Source: CAIZGX01 sp044371675
GTDB lineage: Bacteria > Bacteroidota > Bacteroidia > Flavobacteriales_D > Sanyastnellaceae
NCBI GenBank assembly: GCA_044371675.1
Contig: JBILTF010000004.1
Span: forward strand, 1 to 53,857
Length of the DNA: 53,857 nt
Reading direction: 5' to 3'
Shown: positions 25,694 to 33,949 of the stretch, one piece after another
Numbering within the stretch: the first letter of the stretch is position 1
Layout: the number at the start of each line of letters is the position of its first letter
Translations under genes and position numbers: made by a program
Notes under the pieces: generated by a model
The model's input: the letters and a program-made list of their open reading frames with translations, nothing else
Databases searched by the model: none
What the model was told of the DNA's origin: nothing

Positions 25694-26002
25694 CTATTTT
25701 ATTTCAATGGTTACCTTCTTTCCAAAACCAACTTCGAATAATTCCAAGAGCGTCTTCAACGTCATATTGCCTCCATCGTTTTCAATTCGCGAAATATAAC
25801 TGCGCTTCTTATTCACTTTTTGCGCAAACTGCTCTTGAGTTAGATTTGCTTCTTCTCTAAGTGCGCGCAAATGCATTCCGATTACGAATGCGGCAGACTC
25901 TCTCTCTATTTCATCTCTTCGCGGGGTTCCCGTTACACCGAAAATCTGATCTTTTACTTCACTCCAACTTTTTAATTTTGGACCTTCACTTTTTTTCTTC
26001 AT
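25694..26002 (-). CDS. XRE-family antitoxin (HigA-like)
   Basis: A 102-residue protein with a helix-turn-helix of the Cro/CI type at about residues 45-100 (LRALREEANLTQEQFAQKVNKKRSYISRIEN, MTLKTLLELFEVGFGKKV). The N-terminal half is acidic and probably binds the toxin. Its start overlaps the 3' end of an upstream reading frame of the HigB/Gp49 type, giving the toxin-first order usual for higBA. Antitoxins of this family repress their own promoter; a perfect palindrome overlapping the promoter lies at 26356-26372. Confidence 0.88.
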   Translation of the reverse strand: MKKKSEGPKLKSWSEVKDQIFGVTGTPRRDEIERESAAFVIGMHLRALREEANLTQEQFAQKVNKKRSYISRIENDGGNMTLKTLLELFEVGFGKKVTIEIK

Positions 26003-26327
26003 GGTATTTTTTCATTAATTGAATTGCTTTCCTTATTTCTCTGGCGGATGTTTTATTCTCCTTCTTGACATATCCATTTAGAACAACCACTAATCTATTC
26101 GCTTCAAAAAAACAAAACACCCTCCATGTGTTAGACCCCAAAGAAACTCTCACTTTATAAAGTCCTTTGGCGTTTTGTATTTTCTTAACCTAGTTTATCG
26201 GTATACGTTCAATCTCCTCAATAAATCGAAATATTTTACCAAACTTGTCCTGAATCTCCTCGGATTGAGAATCAAGAAAAATTATAAAATCTTCATCATA
26301 AAAATATAGTTCTCGAATTTTCTGCAT
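25986..26327 (-). pseudogene. HigB/Gp49-like toxin interrupted by an in-frame TAG
   Basis: Hand translation from the ATG at 26327 gives a continuous 113-codon frame ending in TGA at 25986-25988, broken only by TAG at 26190-26192 (codon 46). Downstream of the stop the frame is clearly toxin-like: GLYKVRVSLGSNTWRVFCFFEANRLVVVLNGYVKKENKTSAREIRKA in pieces matches the phage Gp49/HigB mRNA-endonuclease family. Upstream are RELYFYDEDF and FIEEIERIP. The alignment suggests the stop replaces a residue just before VKK. Promoter, frame and overlap with the antitoxin are intact, so this is a recent single-base loss, a sequencing error, or a read-through case. Confidence 0.8.
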
Positions 26328-26329
26328 AA

Positions 26330-26372
26330 CAAATGTAACTTATAAGTATCATTCATCAAAAATGATTTTTGA
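26330..26372 (-). promoter_or_regulatory. Promoter of the toxin-antitoxin unit with overlapping operator-like palindrome
   Basis: On the minus strand TTTTTG (26357-26362), a 19-nt gap and TACATTTG (26330-26337) form a complete Bacteroidota promoter ending 2 nt before the toxin ATG. The -33 element sits inside a perfect palindrome TCAAAAA-tga-TTTTTGA (26356-26372), a fitting operator for the XRE antitoxin. Confidence 0.7.
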
Positions 26373-26441
26373 AATTTTACAACCGATAAGCAAGAATCCT
26401 TATGTGCTAGTTATGCGGATTAAATAATGAACGAATAATGA

Positions 26442-26474
26442 TTTGGCCTGTACAGCAGGACTTCTGTAACTTTA
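26442..26474 (+). promoter_or_regulatory. Promoter of the MORN-repeat gene
   Basis: TTTG (26442-26445) and TAACTTTA (26467-26474) are 21 nt apart; the box is one base off TAnnTTTG and ends 5 nt before the ATG at 26480. This supports 26480 rather than 26438 as the start. Confidence 0.5.
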
Positions 26475-26479
26475 TACCA

Positions 26480-28624
26480 ATGAATAAAATAGTTTTCTTT
26501 CTCTTCGTCCTTATGAGCTTTTACAGCTCAACGGTTCAATCACAAGAGACTTCATGCATATTCAATTATTCCAACAAAAAAGGAAGCAACTATTTTTTCT
26601 CCACGTATTGGGACACCTCTCCGGACATACTCATGAACGGAACGTGCATTCAATACATCTCGAACACCAAAGACATCTACGAAAAGCGCGTTTTCAAAAA
26701 CGGAATCATCCAATCGGAAATCACAAACTTCATTAATCCAACCCGCAAACGAACTTCCTTCGAACGCGTAAAGCACGACAGTACCATTGCGGAATACTTC
26801 GAATATTCGGAATCCGGATATTTATCCCGTTCTACCAAATATTATATAGATAAAAAAGGAAGAAGATGCTGGCAAGATTCCCACTATTATCCCAACGGCA
26901 AATTGCAAAACATTCAATCGTATGCTGCCTTGCGCGCGGAAGAGCTGAAAGGATTTTCTTCAGATTACATTCCTGAACATGCTATAGATTCTGAAGGCTA
27001 TGGCTGGCAGACCGTTCCAATCGGCGTGAGTAAAACTTATTTCCAAAACGGTAAGTTAAACACATTGAACACCTATTCCTATTCAAAAAACGCACTCGCA
27101 AAATATGATCTTGGATTAAACGGCCCACACGAAGCCTATACGGAAGAAGGCGTGCTCATTTCCAAGGGAAAATATGTTGATGGAAGAAAACATGGCGAAT
27201 GGCGACATTATTTTTTCGATGGAAAACTTTCGCATGTACAGACTTATGAAAACGATTTCGGGGTTGGCACTTGGGTTAGTTACAATTACAACACCGGAAA
27301 AATCGAAACGACCGAAGAATTCAACAACGAAAAATATTACTGGCCTATTCCTCATACCATTCGTTACAACGAACTCGGAAAGGTGGTGTATGAAAAAGAA
27401 ATATTGCTCGACGGCAGAGGCTTCGAGAAATCGTATTTCGACAATGGAATTCCGAATGACATTACCATTTACTATCACGGCCCCTCTGAAATCTCTGAGT
27501 ACTACGCGTATTTCAACACCGGGCAATTGAAGAAGAAAACATATTACCGAGCAAAGAATGACACCCTTGCCGCTGAATACTTCGAAAACGGAAGCATCAA
27601 AACAATCAATCTCACTCCAAATATTGGAAGTGGAAACACGAAACAACTTACAGCAAACTATTACGCTCCAGGAAAATTAGAATCACAGACCTACTATACC
27701 TACAAAGACGGAATTTCAGACCAACACATAGAGAAGTACTATGAAAATGGAAAATTCAAATGGGAACTTATTCTTCACGAAAAAGAACAAACCGAAAGAG
27801 ACTTCTTTCCGAATGGAAAACTTCAAAGTGAAAAAAATTACTCCTTCGACTTGCTGAATGGAAACTGGATCCAAAAAGACTCTTTGGGAAATGTTACAAA
27901 GAACTGCTTCTATTCGTCTGGATTCAAATTTGGAAAATGTGAAACACCTTCATCGCTTAAAATTGGCTCTGCTCCGACTGAAGAACTGAAAGCATGGAAA
28001 GCAGCGGTTGTAAGCAAGAACATGTATCAATTCCACAACAGCAGTTTGCAAGAAGCCTTTCCGAGTTTCGTTTCAAAAGAGAAAATTATACAAGATGCCG
28101 AGATCCTTTGGAAGGTTGTTAAGTATTGCAATCAAAACGGATATACCTTCCTTCCATCAACCACCACGAATGTCGAAGGAATAATCTCATATACATTCTC
28201 CGCGCCAGTTAGCAATTATGACCCTCATGAAAAGCAGATTGATTCGATTTTAGTTTCTAGAGGATTTACGATTTCTAAAAAACTGAAACAAGGCGGTTAT
28301 TGTACCTTCCAATTGACTAACGAAGATTACCACGGCATTGGTTCATTCAACGAAATGCTGAACCCATACTTCCCCAGCAATAGCGGTTATATTTACCCGA
28401 ATTACAATCAAGAGAATGTGGGTTTTGGATGGAGAGGAAATACCTACACCAGCTTTGACATTCAAAGAAAGGAATCAATGAATGCGAATGTTGTTACGCT
28501 AAACACATACGGATCATCCAAAATCTTCACCTTATACGACGATGGTGACATTGAGTTCTACAACGGTCGCGGCGATTGGAGTATACCGAACATGCACGAT
28601 TACCAGCACATGTATTGGGATTGA
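26480..28624 (+). CDS. Large exported MORN-variant repeat protein
   Basis: A 714-residue protein with a signal peptide (MNKIVFFLFVLMSFYSSTVQSQ) and about ten MORN_2-type repeats between residues ~130 and ~480 (YYPNGKLQN, YFQNGKLNT, YVDGRKHGEWRHYFFDGKL, YFNTGQLKKKTYY, YYENGKFKW, FFPNGKLQSEKNY). The C-terminal ~200 residues are a separate domain without a match I know (FTLYDDGDIEFYNGRG). Such repeats form beta-hairpin stacks; in Bacteroidota they occur in YwqK-like proteins of unclear role. The frame extends 14 codons upstream, but the signal peptide and promoter favour 26480. No T9SS domain, so periplasmic location is likely. Confidence 0.85.
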   Translation: MNKIVFFLFVLMSFYSSTVQSQETSCIFNYSNKKGSNYFFSTYWDTSPDILMNGTCIQYISNTKDIYEKRVFKNGIIQSEITNFINPTRKRTSFERVKHDSTIAEYFEYSESGYLSRSTKYYIDKKGRRCWQDSHYYPNGKLQNIQSYAALRAEELKGFSSDYIPEHAIDSEGYGWQTVPIGVSKTYFQNGKLNTLNTYSYSKNALAKYDLGLNGPHEAYTEEGVLISKGKYVDGRKHGEWRHYFFDGKLSHVQTYENDFGVGTWVSYNYNTGKIETTEEFNNEKYYWPIPHTIRYNELGKVVYEKEILLDGRGFEKSYFDNGIPNDITIYYHGPSEISEYYAYFNTGQLKKKTYYRAKNDTLAAEYFENGSIKTINLTPNIGSGNTKQLTANYYAPGKLESQTYYTYKDGISDQHIEKYYENGKFKWELILHEKEQTERDFFPNGKLQSEKNYSFDLLNGNWIQKDSLGNVTKNCFYSSGFKFGKCETPSSLKIGSAPTEELKAWKAAVVSKNMYQFHNSSLQEAFPSFVSKEKIIQDAEILWKVVKYCNQNGYTFLPSTTTNVEGIISYTFSAPVSNYDPHEKQIDSILVSRGFTISKKLKQGGYCTFQLTNEDYHGIGSFNEMLNPYFPSNSGYIYPNYNQENVGFGWRGNTYTSFDIQRKESMNANVVTLNTYGSSKIFTLYDDGDIEFYNGRGDWSIPNMHDYQHMYWD

Positions 28625-28626
28625 GT

Positions 28627-29253
28627 TTACCTCACACTATACTCGCCAAGCGTAGTCGCAATCTCATCGGCAAGCGGAAGAACTTCTTTCGTTCCGATAC
28701 CCACACAATAAAACCCTCCGGCTTTAGCGGCTTGAACACCTGAAATAGCATCTTCGAATACAATGCATTCACTTGGAGACAATCCGAGTTTCTCAGCAGC
28801 TGTTAAAAAGACCGTTGGATCAGGTTTCGATTTAGAAACGACATTTCCGTCTACAATAGCATCGAACAAATGTGTGATGCCTAAACGATCTAGAATCATT
28901 GGAGCATTCTTCGAAGAAGAGCCCAATGCAATTTTAATTCCTTTCGACTTACAAGATTCAAGAAAAGGAATGGCGCCAGGTAAGGCCTCATCCGGATTCA
29001 TTTCAGCGGCTAATTCCAAATACCACTCATTCTTTACGTCCATGAGTGACTGCTTCTCCTCTGCCGATTTTGCAATGTTTCCTTTCTTCAAAATGATTTC
29101 CAAAGATTGAGCGCGGCTTACTCCTTTCAAATGCTCATTGTCGTCCAATGAGAATTCAACACCAACCGAGTTGGCTAATCTTTTCCACGCTTGATAATGA
29201 TACTTCGCAGTATCTACCAAGACACCGTCTAAATCGAAAATGGCTCCTTTCAT
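28627..29253 (-). CDS. pgmB: Beta-phosphoglucomutase (HAD superfamily)
   Basis: A 208-residue HAD enzyme that interconverts beta-glucose 1-phosphate and glucose 6-phosphate. The nucleophile/acid pair is in FDLDGVLVDT, the substrate-specificity loop is HLKGVSRAQSLEIIL, motif II is ALGSSSKNA, and motifs III/IV are SKPDPTVFLTAAEKLG and CIVFEDAISGVQAAKAGG. This loop signature separates it from other HAD phosphatases. It is the last gene of a pfkA-gap-kinase-pgmB operon and overlaps the upstream kinase gene by 4 nt, which places it in sugar phosphate entry to glycolysis. Its stop is 3 nt from the convergent MORN gene. Confidence 0.92.
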   Translation of the reverse strand: MKGAIFDLDGVLVDTAKYHYQAWKRLANSVGVEFSLDDNEHLKGVSRAQSLEIILKKGNIAKSAEEKQSLMDVKNEWYLELAAEMNPDEALPGAIPFLESCKSKGIKIALGSSSKNAPMILDRLGITHLFDAIVDGNVVSKSKPDPTVFLTAAEKLGLSPSECIVFEDAISGVQAAKAGGFYCVGIGTKEVLPLADEIATTLGEYSVR

Positions 29254-30113
29254 TCTGCGTGGTGGAATACGTATTTAACGTGGTAGTTCACCAAACCGTC
29301 GATAGGTTTCTTAATGATGTTACCAAGGCGAACCCCTTCCAAACGACAAGCTTCTTCCAAACAATGTTTGAAATAGTGAGAGATCGAGCCAACGAAATGA
29401 ACGGGTACTTTGTCCCAATTTTCAAATGACTTCACGTGAATATCAATAAACTCGCGCATACCATTCACTACCCAATTCATCACATGCGGATGATGAGCGA
29501 AATTTCCAATGAATCGTGTGAAACTAGCAAGGTATACATTTGCGTTTGGCTCGCGGTATATTTTCGAAATGAATTCGTCTTTGCTTAGTGGGAAACTATT
29601 CTCAAATGCTTCAGCAATTTCAGCAGGAAGTTTCTTGTAGAAATACTCGCGCAACAAAATCTTACCGAAGTAAGAACCGCTGGCCTCATCGCCTAAGATG
29701 TAAGCCAATGAAGGAACCGACTCATGAATATCTTTTCCATCGAAGAAACAAGAATTACTTCCTGTTCCAAGGATACAAGAGATACATGCTTCCCCATCAT
29801 ATGTTGAATAAGCGCTTCCCAACAAATCGTGTTCAATCAATAATTCTGCAGTTGGAAAAACAGCACGTAGTCCGCGCTCAATAATTCCACACATCGTTGG
29901 CGTGCTGCTTCCAGCTCCGTAAAAATAAACATGAGAAATTTTGTCGGCGTACAGAGCAAGAGGGGCATTTCCTCTGATTGCACCTTCCACTACTTTCTCA
30001 TCGTGAAAATATGGATTCAACCCCATGGTTTCAAAATTCCCTAATCGAGATCCTTTCTCGTCAATTAGAGCCCAATCACATTTAGTGGACCCGCTATCAG
30101 CTATAAGTATCAT
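29250..30113 (-). CDS. BadF/BcrA-type sugar kinase, N-acetylglucosamine kinase-like
   Basis: A 287-residue protein of the ASKHA ATPase fold. The phosphate 1 loop is MILIADSGSTKCDWALID, the adenosine loop lies around HFVGSISHYF, and SCILGTGSNSCFFDG is the phosphate 2 element. It matches the Bacteroidota proteins labelled BadF/BadG/BcrA/BcrD ATPase, which resemble eukaryotic N-acetylglucosamine kinase and are probably amino-sugar or hexose kinases. Position between gap and pgmB supports a sugar-phosphorylating role. The exact substrate cannot be read from sequence. Confidence 0.85.
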   Translation of the reverse strand: MILIADSGSTKCDWALIDEKGSRLGNFETMGLNPYFHDEKVVEGAIRGNAPLALYADKISHVYFYGAGSSTPTMCGIIERGLRAVFPTAELLIEHDLLGSAYSTYDGEACISCILGTGSNSCFFDGKDIHESVPSLAYILGDEASGSYFGKILLREYFYKKLPAEIAEAFENSFPLSKDEFISKIYREPNANVYLASFTRFIGNFAHHPHVMNWVVNGMREFIDIHVKSFENWDKVPVHFVGSISHYFKHCLEEACRLEGVRLGNIIKKPIDGLVNYHVKYVFHHAE

Positions 30114-30156
30114 TTGTCTTTGTTTACTGTTATTAAAATCTATTGTACTGCTTCAA

Positions 30157-31140
30157 TCACATTTTATGAAGAAGATCAATCACACGCTTGCTGTAACCAG
30201 CTTCGTTGTCGTACCACGACATGATTTTCACCAAGTTTCCGTTTGCAGAAGTTAAGTCGGCGTCGAAGATACTGCTTGCAGGATTTCCAACTACGTCAAT
30301 ACTTACAATTGGATCAACACAGTATTCCAGAATACCTTTCATTGGTCCTTCTGCTGCTGCTTTCATGGCTGCATTCACTTCCTCTTTAGTCACATCTCTT
30401 TTCAAGATTACCACTAAGTCGGTTAATGATCCATCTGGTGTTGGGACGCGCACCGCTACTCCATCTAATTTCCCTTTCAATTCAGGAAGCACCAATCCAA
30501 CTGCTTTCGCAGCACCTGTGCTAGTTGGCACCATGCTCAATGCTGCTGCACGAGCTCTGCGCAAATCTTTATGAGGAGCGTCCTGCAAACGTTGGTCGGC
30601 AGTGTATGCGTGAACCGTTGTGATGTATCCTTTGTCAATTCCGAAAGTATCATTCAACACTTTCACGATTGGAGCCAAACAGTTCGTGGTGCAAGATGCA
30701 TTCGAAACAATTAGATCTTCTGGTGTAAGCGTATCATCGTTAACACCAAGAACAATGGTCTTAACATTTCCTGTTGCTGGAGCAGAAATAACCACCTTCT
30801 TCGCGCCAGCTGTGATGTGCTTTCCAGCACTTACATCATCGGTAAAGAAACCAGTACTTTCAATAACTACATCTACATTCAATTCACCCCAAGGTAAATT
30901 CGAAGGATCCTTTTCAGCGTATACACGAATCTTCTTTCCGTTTACCACTAAGAAATCTCCATCAGCAGAAACCTCTGCATTAACTCTTCCGTGAATACTG
31001 TCGTATTTCAACAAATGCGCAAGCGTCTTAACATCTGTTAAGTCGTTTACGGCAACTACTTCAATATTGTTGTCGGTTAATGTGTGACGAAAGCACATGC
31101 GGCCGATACGTCCAAAACCATTGATTGCTACCTTTTTCAT
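30157..31140 (-). CDS. gap: Glyceraldehyde-3-phosphate dehydrogenase
   Basis: A 327-residue enzyme that converts glyceraldehyde 3-phosphate to 1,3-bisphosphoglycerate with NAD. The Rossmann motif is INGFGRIGR, the catalytic Cys150 is in SNASCTTNC, the activating His is in TVHAYTADQ, and the C-terminal domain contains SWYDNEAGYSKR. Asp32 after the second strand (VAVNDLTD) favours NAD over NADP. It lies 20 nt downstream of pfkA in the same operon, so two control points of glycolysis are expressed together. Confidence 0.97.
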   Translation of the reverse strand: MKKVAINGFGRIGRMCFRHTLTDNNIEVVAVNDLTDVKTLAHLLKYDSIHGRVNAEVSADGDFLVVNGKKIRVYAEKDPSNLPWGELNVDVVIESTGFFTDDVSAGKHITAGAKKVVISAPATGNVKTIVLGVNDDTLTPEDLIVSNASCTTNCLAPIVKVLNDTFGIDKGYITTVHAYTADQRLQDAPHKDLRRARAAALSMVPTSTGAAKAVGLVLPELKGKLDGVAVRVPTPDGSLTDLVVILKRDVTKEEVNAAMKAAAEGPMKGILEYCVDPIVSIDVVGNPASSIFDADLTSANGNLVKIMSWYDNEAGYSKRVIDLLHKM

Positions 31141-31160
31141 CTTATTCTTTTTTCTAATTA

Positions 31161-32147
31161 TTATATCGCTAGAATGCGTGCAATGCGCAATTCATCTCTA
31201 TTCGGAAGATTGCTGCGTGTGATAGCTTCTTCTAATGAAGTGTATGTTTCTCTGTCGTTCACAATTCCAATCATGACATCTTTTCTACCTTGAAGTAATC
31301 CTTCAACGGCAGCTACTCCCATGCGAGATGCGATGACACGATCGTAACAACTCGGCGCTCCTCCGCGTTGCAAGTGTCCGAGAACGGATACTCGTGTATC
31401 GTAATCAGGATTCTCTGCTGCTACTTTATTCGCCAATTCGTAGGCTGTTCCGCCTTTCACTCCTTCGGCAACAATGACAATAGAACTAGACTTTCCGCTT
31501 TTTTCACTTGCGCGAAGTATTTGCATCAACTCTTCAGAGGTCATCTCGTCCTCTGGAAGAACAATGGCAATAGCACCTGAAGCAATACCTGCTTTCAATG
31601 CAATGAAACCACTGTTCCTGCCCATAACTTCAACGAAGAAGATCCGGTTGTGAGAAGTTGCTGTATCGCGAATTTTATCTACTGCGTCAACAACCGTATT
31701 CGTTGCTGTATCGAAACCAATGCAGTGATCGGTTCCGAATAAATCATTGTCTATACTACCCGGAATTCCCATTACTGGAATGCCCGACTCTTGAGAAAGA
31801 ATGTGCGCTCCGGTGAACGTTCCATTTCCACCAATAGTTATGAGTGCATCTATGTGATGCTTTTTCATTTGCTCAATGGCTGTGGCTCTTCCTTCTGTGG
31901 TAAGAAATTCTTTGCAGCGTGAGGATTTCAAAATTGTACCCCCACGACCTAATATACGCGCCACCGAACGTTCATTCAAACGTTTGAAGTCGCCTGCCAT
32001 TAATCCTGCATAACCTTGAAAGATTCCTTCCACTTCAACATTATGAAATGCACACGCACGAACAACCGCACGTATAGCGGCATTCATACCCGGAGCATCT
32101 CCTCCGCTGGTTAGAACACCAATTCTTTTTATTCCTGAACTATTCAT
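31161..32147 (-). CDS. pfkA: ATP-dependent 6-phosphofructokinase
   Basis: A 328-residue enzyme that phosphorylates fructose 6-phosphate. The ATP-binding region is TSGGDAPGMNAAIRAVVR, the catalytic Asp133 is in GSIDNDLFGTD, and the sugar-phosphate site is in VEVMGRNSGF. The Gly after position 108 agrees with ATP rather than pyrophosphate use. One oddity: the usual GGDG metal-site motif reads GGNG here (Asn108), and the usual TIDND is SIDND. It heads a four-gene operon and is preceded by a perfect 25-bp palindrome that could be its operator. Confidence 0.95.
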   Translation of the reverse strand: MNSSGIKRIGVLTSGGDAPGMNAAIRAVVRACAFHNVEVEGIFQGYAGLMAGDFKRLNERSVARILGRGGTILKSSRCKEFLTTEGRATAIEQMKKHHIDALITIGGNGTFTGAHILSQESGIPVMGIPGSIDNDLFGTDHCIGFDTATNTVVDAVDKIRDTATSHNRIFFVEVMGRNSGFIALKAGIASGAIAIVLPEDEMTSEELMQILRASEKSGKSSSIVIVAEGVKGGTAYELANKVAAENPDYDTRVSVLGHLQRGGAPSCYDRVIASRMGVAAVEGLLQGRKDVMIGIVNDRETYTSLEEAITRSNLPNRDELRIARILAI

Positions 32148-32167
32148 GTTTCTAAACTTGAATGCTA

Positions 32168-32192
32168 ACTTAGTGTAAATTTTACACTAAGT
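32168..32192. promoter_or_regulatory. Perfect 25-bp palindrome, probable operator of the pfkA operon
   Basis: Arms of 12 nt (ACTTAGTGTAAA and its exact complement) flank a single T. It lies 21 nt before the pfkA start, just downstream of a -7-like TTTATTTG on the minus strand (32194-32201), so a bound repressor would cover the transcription start. It is also within 100 nt of the divergent gene at 32265. Confidence 0.7.
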
Positions 32193-32224
32193 CCAAATAA
32201 ATATAATTTTCTTTCAAAAATCAT

Positions 32225-32249
32225 CTCGTAAATACATTACAACGTGAGG
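32225..32249 (+). promoter_or_regulatory. 25-nt upstream motif shared with 53769-53793
   Basis: CTCGTAAAT, one variable base, CATTACAA, then a pyrimidine (not universal), GTGA and a purine. It differs at only 3 of 25 positions from a second copy near the right end. In both cases it precedes a plus-strand start (here the ATG at 32265). A near -7 box AATATTTG follows, 4 nt before the ATG. Confidence 0.5.
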
Positions 32250-32264
32250 CAAAATATTTGTCTC

Positions 32265-32741
32265 ATGAAAACACAAAACCCTTACTTCAGCGAGACCACA
32301 TCGGATTTCTTGCCTTTATTCACAGCTGGACCTAAGTTGTGGAAAATCTTTAACAACAACGGATTCACCCAGCAAGCTGGATTCAGCACAAGTCATGCAT
32401 CGCGCTTGGGGTTTGAGCCTGGAAAAATGATCCATCTGCGTAAAAATGGCGATTGCATGATTGTCTTTTTGAAAGATGGAAGGGTGCACGTGATGAACGG
32501 TCCTCTTTCGCGTTGGCATTTATTCGACAACCTGAACATTGCAACGCTGCGGACTTTATTGGCTTTCTCAAGCTTGAATGAAAACGACCAATTTGCCTTT
32601 CGTTCTTATATGAAAGATCAGTGCAAGGGATTTCGTGACTTGTTTCATCACTTGCCTGCTAATAACGTTGGATGGAAAAATCGCTTCCTGAATTACTACA
32701 GCAGCTATTCCACCAAAGAGCTCTTCGAATATGCACAATAA
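32265..32741 (+). CDS. Cytosolic protein of unknown function
   Basis: A 158-residue protein without signal peptide or membrane helix. I recognise no family. A compact alpha/beta N-terminal part contains FEPGKMIHLRKNGDCMIVFL and GRVHVMNGPLSRWHLF; the C-terminal half is helical and aromatic (DQFAFRSYMKDQCKGFRDLF, WKNRFLNYYSSYS). I chose the ATG at 32265; a GTG at 32244 is in frame but overlaps the conserved upstream motif. It is divergent from the pfkA operon and shares its control region. It may be a regulated, lineage-specific protein. Confidence 0.7.
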   Translation: MKTQNPYFSETTSDFLPLFTAGPKLWKIFNNNGFTQQAGFSTSHASRLGFEPGKMIHLRKNGDCMIVFLKDGRVHVMNGPLSRWHLFDNLNIATLRTLLAFSSLNENDQFAFRSYMKDQCKGFRDLFHHLPANNVGWKNRFLNYYSSYSTKELFEYAQ

Positions 32742-32791
32742 GTGGTGAGGAAGTCCTGTTCCTGCAACATGAACTTCTTTACTTCTTTGTG

Positions 32792-32799
32792 TATTTTTG
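32792..32799 (+). promoter_or_regulatory. -7 promoter box, leaderless arrangement
   Basis: TATTTTTG (TAnnTTTG) ends exactly 4 nt before the ATG at 32804. No TTTG at the -33 position. Confidence 0.55.
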
Positions 32800-32803
32800 A
32801 TGT

Positions 32804-33949
32804 ATGTTGAAATTGTTGCGTCGGAATATTCTCCTTGCCTCACTCCTACTGATTGGCGTTGCTTCATCTGCTCAAAAAGATATGTTTGGACTCGACAGCG
32901 TTCAAACAAAATTGGTGAATAACAAGGGGATTGGTCCAGAAGATTTATTGGGTATTCGCAACATGCGCGTGGTATTGCACGACATACTTTATAGAGGCGG
33001 ATCGAATAATTTTTATCGAAGAGAAGCTGAGCCGAAGACTTACAATTCCCATCCGCTTCCACCTTGGGGAATAAATAATTTGCGTCAAGCCGGATTCGGT
33101 GGAGCCATCTATCTTTATTCAAAATATTTTGAAGAAGATTATCCTGAACCTGTTTTAGATTCTCTTTTTGATTTGGGATTCAACTACAGCTGTCAACCCG
33201 ATTTAAATCGCGATGTCGTCTTTACTTTTTTCGAAGAGATTAATGCCATTATTCAAACGGAAAAAAAGGAACCGCTATACATTCATTGCTGGAACGGCTG
33301 GCATCAAAGCGGCATGCTCAGTGCATTCACGCTTATGCAATTTTGTGGGCTAAATAACCAACAAGCTTTAAAGTACTGGGAACAGAACACCGATGGTGCT
33401 TTCAAAGGATATCCGCATGTTAAATCTGAAATACTTAAGTTCAAACCTTTTGATGAGTTCAAAACAGATTCGTTAACAAGAGCGCGTATTTGTCCTTGTA
33501 TGACTGAATCCATTCTCAAAACAAAGGACGTTCAAAAGCTCCACGACGTGCAGAAAGAAGACGATTCTGCTCAAAAAGAAATGATGGAAGTTCGCGATGA
33601 AAAACTTCCTGTTGAACTTCAATCCCACACTCACACCGTTAAATCGGGCGAGTCGCTCTCTTCTATTGCCGAGAAAGAGCACACTTCCGTTAAAACACTC
33701 TGTCGCGAAAACAACATTAAAGAAACCAGTATCATTCGAATAGGACAAAAACTAATTGTTCCAGGACCGAATAGAACTTCTCCCGAAGTGCTTGATAATC
33801 CGCTTAAAAAATTCCACAAGATTAAATCTGGCGACACTCTCTCGGGCCTTGCCATTAAGCATCATACAACAGTAGCTAAAATCTGCAAACTCAACAATTT
33901 CAAGCCCACGAAAACGCTTCAAATTGGAGAGAAAATTCGTGTGCATTAA
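32804..33949 (+). CDS. Exported phosphatase-like protein with two LysM domains; catalytic Arg absent
   Basis: A 381-residue protein: signal peptide (~1-23), a protein-tyrosine/dual-specificity phosphatase-like domain (~30-235) and two LysM peptidoglycan-binding domains (~276-320, HTVKSGESLSSIA; ~336-381, HKIKSGDTLSGLA). The active-site loop reads HCWNGWHQSG: the nucleophile Cys162 is present, but the phosphate-binding Arg of the CX5R motif is Gln168. Standard phosphatase activity is therefore unlikely; it may be a pseudophosphatase that binds a phosphorylated or cell-wall ligand. LysM targeting places it in the periplasm. It overlaps the convergent gene by 4 nt (TTAA). Confidence 0.85.
   Translation: MLKLLRRNILLASLLLIGVASSAQKDMFGLDSVQTKLVNNKGIGPEDLLGIRNMRVVLHDILYRGGSNNFYRREAEPKTYNSHPLPPWGINNLRQAGFGGAIYLYSKYFEEDYPEPVLDSLFDLGFNYSCQPDLNRDVVFTFFEEINAIIQTEKKEPLYIHCWNGWHQSGMLSAFTLMQFCGLNNQQALKYWEQNTDGAFKGYPHVKSEILKFKPFDEFKTDSLTRARICPCMTESILKTKDVQKLHDVQKEDDSAQKEMMEVRDEKLPVELQSHTHTVKSGESLSSIAEKEHTSVKTLCRENNIKETSIIRIGQKLIVPGPNRTSPEVLDNPLKKFHKIKSGDTLSGLAIKHHTTVAKICKLNNFKPTKTLQIGEKIRVH

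Noticed and set aside
26386..26403. Inverted repeat ATAAG ... CTTAT upstream of the MORN gene
   Set aside because: The stem is only 5 A/T-rich base pairs with an 8-nt loop and no T run; expected by chance in AT-rich intergenic DNA.
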